DNA of 20,485 bases from Rickettsiaceae bacterium (GTDB lineage: Bacteria > Pseudomonadota > Alphaproteobacteria > Rickettsiales > Rickettsiaceae). The DNA is taken from the NCBI GenBank assembly GCA_030731565.1, contig JANQTT010000127.1:8235-28719 (forward strand). The letters run 5' to 3'. Under the pieces are notes generated by a model. The model did no database searches. It was not told the origin of the DNA and saw only the letters and a list, made by a program, of their open reading frames with translations. Positions within the stretch are counted from its first letter, which is position 1; each line of letters starts with the position of its first letter. Made by a program: the position numbers and the translations under genes. Of the stretch, positions 16,565 through 20,485 are shown in pieces.

Positions 16565-16677
16565 CTTATACTAATTCTGAAATTAAATATTACTACGTTG
16601 CTCGTCGCTCACCTACCCCTATATAGGCTTCGCTCTTTGCGCATTGTACTATTTAATTTTATAATTGCTATTAGAAT
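16565..16677 (+). repeat. Imperfect-palindrome repeat family, copy 2
   Basis: Same orientation as copies at 11188-11298 and 13402-13510. Outer inverted ends are CTTATACTAATT and the complement of GCTATTAGAA; the next inverted pair is AAATTAAATATTAC against TACTATTTAATTTTATAA; the centre contains the perfect palindrome CCTATATAGG (16618-16627). The core GCTTCGCTCTTTG then TGTACTATTTAA is shared almost exactly with copy 1. It ends 23 nt before the DUF2610-like start codon, so this element forms that gene's upstream region. Confidence 0.7.
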
Positions 16678-16700
16678 ATTTTGGAGCTTGGGATTAAGCT

Positions 16701-17024
16701 ATGAAAAAATTTACGATAAACTGCGATTTCGGTGGGCAAATGGCGCCTTTTACAATCTTTATTGGCAAGCCAGAAAAGGGACATCATCCTCTGCATTTCC
16801 AAGCAGATTGGCTTTCAAAAGCTCGTGGGGGGATGATACCTGGCGAAGTAATGGAAGCAGTTACGCAACTTCAAGATCTTGCAGAAAAAAATGGAATATC
16901 ACTTGAAGAGCTTTGTGTATATGCACTTGGTTCGGAGGAGCAACAAGCGGAGCTTGAGGCGGCTACGGCAAATGAAGAGGTTGTAAGTACGGATTCGGAT
17001 AGTAATGAAATAGACAAGGACTAA
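16701..17024 (+). CDS. Small conserved protein, DUF2610-like
   Basis: A 107-aa protein with a compact N-terminal part ([24 protein letters not shown], then [16 protein letters not shown], then [27 protein letters not shown]) and an acidic, probably disordered tail from about residue 82. I recognise it as resembling DUF2610, a small proteobacterial family of unknown function; this is from memory and needs a profile search. ATG at 16701 has only a distant GGAG (16683-16686). It is cytosolic, with no signal or membrane segment. It lies downstream of the efp operon, separated by 258 bp of repeats, and runs convergently toward leuS. Confidence 0.7.
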   Translation: MKKFTINCDFGGQMAPFTIFIGKPEKGHHPLHFQADWLSKARGGMIPGEVMEAVTQLQDLAEKNGISLEELCVYALGSEEQQAELEAATANEEVVSTDSDSNEIDKD

Positions 17025-17051
17025 AATATTTCAGGAAACGATAACAACTGT

Positions 17052-17101
17052 TATAGTAAATTAGATTAAAAAATATTCCTAATTCAATGTAATTTACTAT
17101 A
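17052..17101. repeat. 50-bp AT-rich palindrome between convergent genes
   Basis: TATAGTAAATTA (17052-17063) is perfectly inverted at 17090-17101, with further partial pairing inward. It lies 27 nt beyond the DUF2610-like stop and on the far side of leuS. The right arm read on the minus strand, TATAGTAAATTACATTGAAT then TAGGA, nearly matches 16539-16564. It lacks GC pairs and a T-run, so a terminator role is uncertain. Confidence 0.55.
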
Positions 17102-17349
17102 AATTTCGCCTGAAGAGCAAAAAAGATGGCCAGACCAACGCAATTTTTGCAGCAATTAGCTTCAACTTTAAGCAAAGCTTAAATTAGTTCAAGGAACTTT
17201 GTTAACTCTTCTGCCAGATCCCATTTTTTGCAAAAATTTACCCAATTTACAGCTAAAATTTTTTATCCAAAATTTAGAATTTAGAGTAATTCACAAAATA
17301 CTAAGTTTTTAAAACCTTAGAATTTCCCTGCTTTAGGAGGTAGTGGAGG
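17102..17349. other. Intergenic remainder between DUF2610-like gene and leuS
   Basis: I see no complete gene here. There is a short minus-strand open stretch (17179-17262, 27 codons, ending CKKWDLAEELTKFLELI) without a start codon, possibly a gene remnant. A weak hairpin, CTAAG/CTTAG (17301-17320), lies 30 nt past the leuS stop on the minus strand and could be a poor terminator. CTTTAGGAGGTAGTGG (17331-17346) resembles 9712-9727 next to glnQ. Confidence 0.4.
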
Positions 17350-19875
17350 TCAAATTACAATATTAACAATCTTTTTAGGAACGACTATAATTTTGCGTAT
17401 TTCTGCGCCATTAATATGTTTTGCTATAGAAGGTAATTCTACTGCGATCCTTTTTATATCTTCTTCGCCCAAATCATCAGTAAAGTCATGAGTTGCACGG
17501 AGTTTTCCTTTTACCTGAATTGCCATGGTATAACTGTCTGAGACAAGTTTAAATTCATCGAATTCTGGCCAAGGTGTTTTGTATAGAGGAGTAATATTGC
17601 CCATTTTTTCCCATAGCTCCTCAGTGATGTGTGGAATAAATGGATTAAGCAGCTGAACCATTACAGAAGCGCATTCCATTACTGATTCTTTATCTACTTT
17701 TCCTAAATTTATCTCATCACTTGCAGCGTTATATAATTCTCGTATCCTAGCTATTGCTTTGTTTAAACGATAATGCATTATATCGTTAGAAACATTTTTG
17801 ATAGTTGTATGGAGCTTTGTTTGTAGTTGAGTATTTGTAACTCCGCTATCCTTTGCTGTAGGGAGTTTTTCAATGAAAGTCTCTAATTTAGTAATAAATT
17901 TTTTACAACCATCAAGACCCGCTGCTGACCATTCTAGATCTTTTTCGGCAGGACTATCAGATAATACAAACATACGGATAGCATCTGCACCATGTGTAGA
18001 AAGCATACTTTCAAGGTCAATCACGTTAAGTTTTGACTTGCTCATTTTTTCAATCTTACCACGAGTAACAGGCCTTCCTGTTTTAGCATGAACTAATTCG
18101 CCGTTTTTATTTTCTATAACCTCTTCTGGGTATAACCAATTATTTTTTTCGTCTTTATAAGTTGCATGGAGTACCATCCCTTGAGTTAAGAGTCGTTTAA
18201 ATGGTTCGCGTACATTCAAGTAGCCAACATCCGACATAGCTTTAGTAAAAAATCTTGCGTATAAAAGGTGCAAGATAGCGTGTTCAATTCCGCCGATATA
18301 TTGATCAACCGGAAGCCAATAATTACACGCGTCTTTATCTACCATTTGCTCAGAATTATTATTACAAAACCTAGCAAAATACCAGGAAGATTCAAAAAAT
18401 GTATCAAAAGTATCTGTTTCTCGGACTGCTGGTGATAGGCATTTTGGGCAGTCCACATGTTTCCAAATTAAATGGTTATCCAGCGGATTACCTGGCTGCT
18501 CAAAATTAATATCTTCTGGTAATTTAACAGGTAAATCGCTTTCTGGAACAGGAGTAACGCCGCAATTATCGCAATAAATAATCGGAATTGGGCATCCCCA
18601 ATAACGCTGACGAGAGACGCCCCAATCACGCAAACGGTAATTTGTTTCTCGCTGGCCAATGCCAAGCTCTTCGAAGCGTTTAATTGATTTTTCTCTGGCT
18701 TCGCGAACGGTTAAGCCGTTAAGAAAAAAAGAATTAACTATTAGATCATCTAAATCATAGATATAAGCGCTTTTACTTAAGTCTAATTCATGTTTATTAC
18801 TCGTGGCTATTTGTAGTATACCTAAGCCTTCTGTGCTTTGAGCCAATTCGTAGTCCCTTTGGTCATGTGCCGGGCAACCATATATAGCACCAGTCCCATA
18901 ATCCATAAGTACAAAATTTGCTATAATAACAGGTAATTTTATATTTTTGTCAAATGGGTGTTTGGCATATAGACCAGTATATACGCATTCTTTTTTTGTT
19001 TTTTCTAAAGCTGATTCTGAAGTTGCAGTATGCTCGCACTTTTCAATAAATGCTTTGATTTCATCATTTTTGGTAACTTTATTTACCAGCGGATGATTAT
19101 AAGCTATTGCAACAAACGTAGCGCCAAAAATTGCTTCTGGAGTAGTAGAATAAACTTCAATTTTATCTTCTAGATCATTTATATCAAAATGGAATCTAGC
19201 ACCTTCAGATTTGCCGATCCAATTACGCTGCATAGTTTTTACATTATCAGGCCAATCTTCTAGCTTATTAATATCTTGTAGTAGCTCTTCTGCATAATCA
19301 GTGATCTTTAGGAACCATTGCCTTAAGTAGCGTTTTTCAACTAAAGCTCCTGATCTCCATCCACGACCGTCAACAACTTGTTCATTTGCAAGCACTGTAT
19401 TATCAATAGGGTCCCAGTTCACCGAAGCTTCTTTCTGGTAGGCAATTCCGCGTTCAAGTAGATCTAGAAAAAACTTTTGTTCATGTTTGTAATAGTCTGG
19501 AGAGCAACTTGCTAATTCTCTGTTCCAATCATAGGAAAGACCGACGGATTTTAGCTGATCTCGCATTGTATCAATATTGGAGTATGTCCAATCTCCCGGA
19601 TGCGTATTATTTGCGATTGCTGCATTTTCAGCAGGAAGTCCAAATGCATCCCAACCCATAGGATGTAAGACATTATATCCACTACTCTGTAAATACCTAG
19701 AAATCACATCGCCAATTGCATAATTACGCAAATGCCCAACATGAAATTTTCCAGACGGATATGGAAACATTTCAAGTACATAATATTTTGGTTTACTTGA
19801 ATTATTTTCAGGAATAAAAGCGGAATCCTGGTCCCATTTTTGCTGCCATTTTCTTTCGATTTCTAATGTGGTCAT
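17350..19875 (-). CDS. leuS: Leucyl-tRNA synthetase
   Basis: Class I synthetase that charges tRNA-Leu. The 841-aa protein is complete. The HIGH-type motif is HVGH (residues 45-48) within [20 protein letters not shown], and KMSKS is at residues 610-614. The CP1 editing domain lies roughly at 220-420 and includes [21 protein letters not shown] and [15 protein letters not shown], a threonine-rich and Asp-containing editing pocket. A Cys-rich zinc-type insert (CDNCG, CPKC) is present at ~440-490. The C-terminal anticodon-binding domain ends [16 protein letters not shown], the normal family ending. It starts 10 nt after the DUF3576 stop, with no Shine-Dalgarno in between, so it likely relies on coupled translation. 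Confidence 0.97.
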   Translation of the reverse strand: MTTLEIERKWQQKWDQDSAFIPENNSSKPKYYVLEMFPYPSGKFHVGHLRNYAIGDVISRYLQSSGYNVLHPMGWDAFGLPAENAAIANNTHPGDWTYSNIDTMRDQLKSVGLSYDWNRELASCSPDYYKHEQKFFLDLLERGIAYQKEASVNWDPIDNTVLANEQVVDGRGWRSGALVEKRYLRQWFLKITDYAEELLQDINKLEDWPDNVKTMQRNWIGKSEGARFHFDINDLEDKIEVYSTTPEAIFGATFVAIAYNHPLVNKVTKNDEIKAFIEKCEHTATSESALEKTKKECVYTGLYAKHPFDKNIKLPVIIANFVLMDYGTGAIYGCPAHDQRDYELAQSTEGLGILQIATSNKHELDLSKSAYIYDLDDLIVNSFFLNGLTVREAREKSIKRFEELGIGQRETNYRLRDWGVSRQRYWGCPIPIIYCDNCGVTPVPESDLPVKLPEDINFEQPGNPLDNHLIWKHVDCPKCLSPAVRETDTFDTFFESSWYFARFCNNNSEQMVDKDACNYWLPVDQYIGGIEHAILHLLYARFFTKAMSDVGYLNVREPFKRLLTQGMVLHATYKDEKNNWLYPEEVIENKNGELVHAKTGRPVTRGKIEKMSKSKLNVIDLESMLSTHGADAIRMFVLSDSPAEKDLEWSAAGLDGCKKFITKLETFIEKLPTAKDSGVTNTQLQTKLHTTIKNVSNDIMHYRLNKAIARIRELYNAASDEINLGKVDKESVMECASVMVQLLNPFIPHITEELWEKMGNITPLYKTPWPEFDEFKLVSDSYTMAIQVKGKLRATHDFTDDLGEEDIKRIAVELPSIAKHINGAEIRKIIVVPKKIVNIVI

Positions 19876-19885
19876 AAAAAGTAAT

Positions 19886-20383
19886 TTATCTTACAGATTG
19901 TAAATAAAGGTCACGCGCTTTTCTGATAATTTTATCTTCTAAAACAGCAGCAATTGGAGATTGTTTGTGGTCTTCAGACCATTTACCATTTACTCTACTT
20001 TTTTGAAAGGCAACAACTTCGAGAGCTTCTGGCGTAATTAACTCGTCTTTAATATAGACATTGACCTTAAACTGAGTATCTTTCTGATCTGCAGGGCTAT
20101 ACCATTCTGTAATAATAGTACCAGCGTTGCTATCAGCAGAAGCAAGGGGCGCAAACTTCAATACATCAATTGCCGCTTTATATAGATATTTATTTACGTT
20201 ACCAATTTTAGCACGAGTATCCTTGCTTTTTTCTTTTCCAGGCCTAAATACGATACCTTCGCCGCCCACTAATGAGCCCATTTCTTCCATTTCTTTCTCT
20301 AAATCAGTTTGCGGGTAATCGCTTGCCATTGTGTTTGTCGCGAAATAAATAAGCCCTACAATAATTAGCACAATATTTTTCAT
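19886..20383 (-). CDS. DUF3576-family exported protein
   Basis: A 165-aa protein of unknown function found next to leuS in many alphaproteobacteria (established context from memory). Residues 1-20 are a Sec signal peptide ending TMA before SD; there is no lipobox Cys, unlike several relatives that are annotated as lipoproteins. The family core is clear: [34 protein letters not shown] (from residue ~63), then [24 protein letters not shown] and the C-terminal [15 protein letters not shown]. It is predicted periplasmic or envelope-associated. It is the first gene of the minus-strand operon with leuS and has a good promoter upstream. Confidence 0.85.
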   Translation of the reverse strand: MKNIVLIIVGLIYFATNTMASDYPQTDLEKEMEEMGSLVGGEGIVFRPGKEKSKDTRAKIGNVNKYLYKAAIDVLKFAPLASADSNAGTIITEWYSPADQKDTQFKVNVYIKDELITPEALEVVAFQKSRVNGKWSEDHKQSPIAAVLEDKIIRKARDLYLQSVR

Positions 20384-20428
20384 AATTTAAATCTCAAAAT
20401 TTAGGCGTAGTTGAATGGATTTAAAATA

Positions 20429-20457
20429 AATATAGCTTTATTATGCAAAAATGACAA
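20429..20457 (-). promoter_or_regulatory. Sigma70-type promoter for DUF3576-leuS
   Basis: On the minus strand, TTGTCA (20452-20457) and TATATT (20429-20434) are separated by exactly 17 nt, each matching five of six consensus positions. Initiation would fall near 20422, giving a ~38-nt leader. The hexamers have the same quality and spacing as the rpmI promoter, which suggests this is the organism's housekeeping form. Confidence 0.6.
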
Positions 20458-20485
20458 CAAAGAAATCATCAGCAGTTTTTTGAAC

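Noticed and set aside
16598..16906. 102-codon plus-strand frame overlapping the DUF2610-like gene
   Set aside because: It starts inside repeat copy 2 and is out of frame with the conserved DUF2610-like protein.
17124..17182. Tiny plus-strand frame beginning ATGGCCAGACC in the gap before leuS
   Set aside because: Only about 18 codons, no ribosome-binding site and no recognisable product.

Overview
This window looks like chromosome from an AT-rich, host-associated alphaproteobacterium, most likely in the Rickettsiales. The evidence is the low-GC coding style, the DUF3576-leuS pair and the efp/SuhB-like pair as I recall them from that order, the compact gene set, and palindromic intergenic repeats including a GTCATCC...GATCCGGGATC core of a kind familiar from rickettsial genomes. 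A flagellar export-gate gene (fliR) argues against classical Rickettsia and points to a flagellar-gene-bearing lineage such as Midichloriaceae. That placement is inference, since there is no rRNA gene here.

Layout, left to right. Positions 2-616 hold the 3' end of a Cys-rich gene cut by the window edge. Then come tamA (Omp85 barrel) and tamB (giant periplasmic bridge), a translocation and assembly module for envelope biogenesis; parC (topoisomerase IV subunit A); and an FMN/3Fe-4S glutamate-synthase-family protein with an N-terminal membrane anchor. On the minus strand, glnP-glnQ encode the permease and ATPase of a polar amino acid ABC importer whose binding protein is not in the window. A 564-bp gap (11114-11677) is full of repeats: a 204-bp MITE-like element with 21-bp terminal inverted repeats and an 8-bp target duplication, and a copy of a second imperfect-palindrome family.

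On the plus strand follow fliR, the ribosomal pair rpmI-rplT (own promoter, hairpin leader and intrinsic terminator), an unrecognised single-TM protein, secF, efp, a catalytically degenerate inositol-monophosphatase-like gene, and a small DUF2610-like gene. The window closes with a minus-strand operon DUF3576-leuS behind a good sigma70-type promoter.

Functional themes are envelope and secretion (TamAB, SecF, FliR), translation (L35, L20, EF-P, LeuRS), topology (ParC) and nitrogen or amino-acid acquisition (GlnPQ, FMN-GltS-like). The most unusual content is intergenic. A family of about 108-139-bp imperfect palindromes occurs three times in the same orientation, twice directly upstream of a gene start where it may supply promoter elements. 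There is also a recent-looking MITE insertion and a set of roughly 24-nt inverted motifs around the DUF2610-like gene. I see no CRISPR array, tRNA, rRNA, transposase or phage gene.
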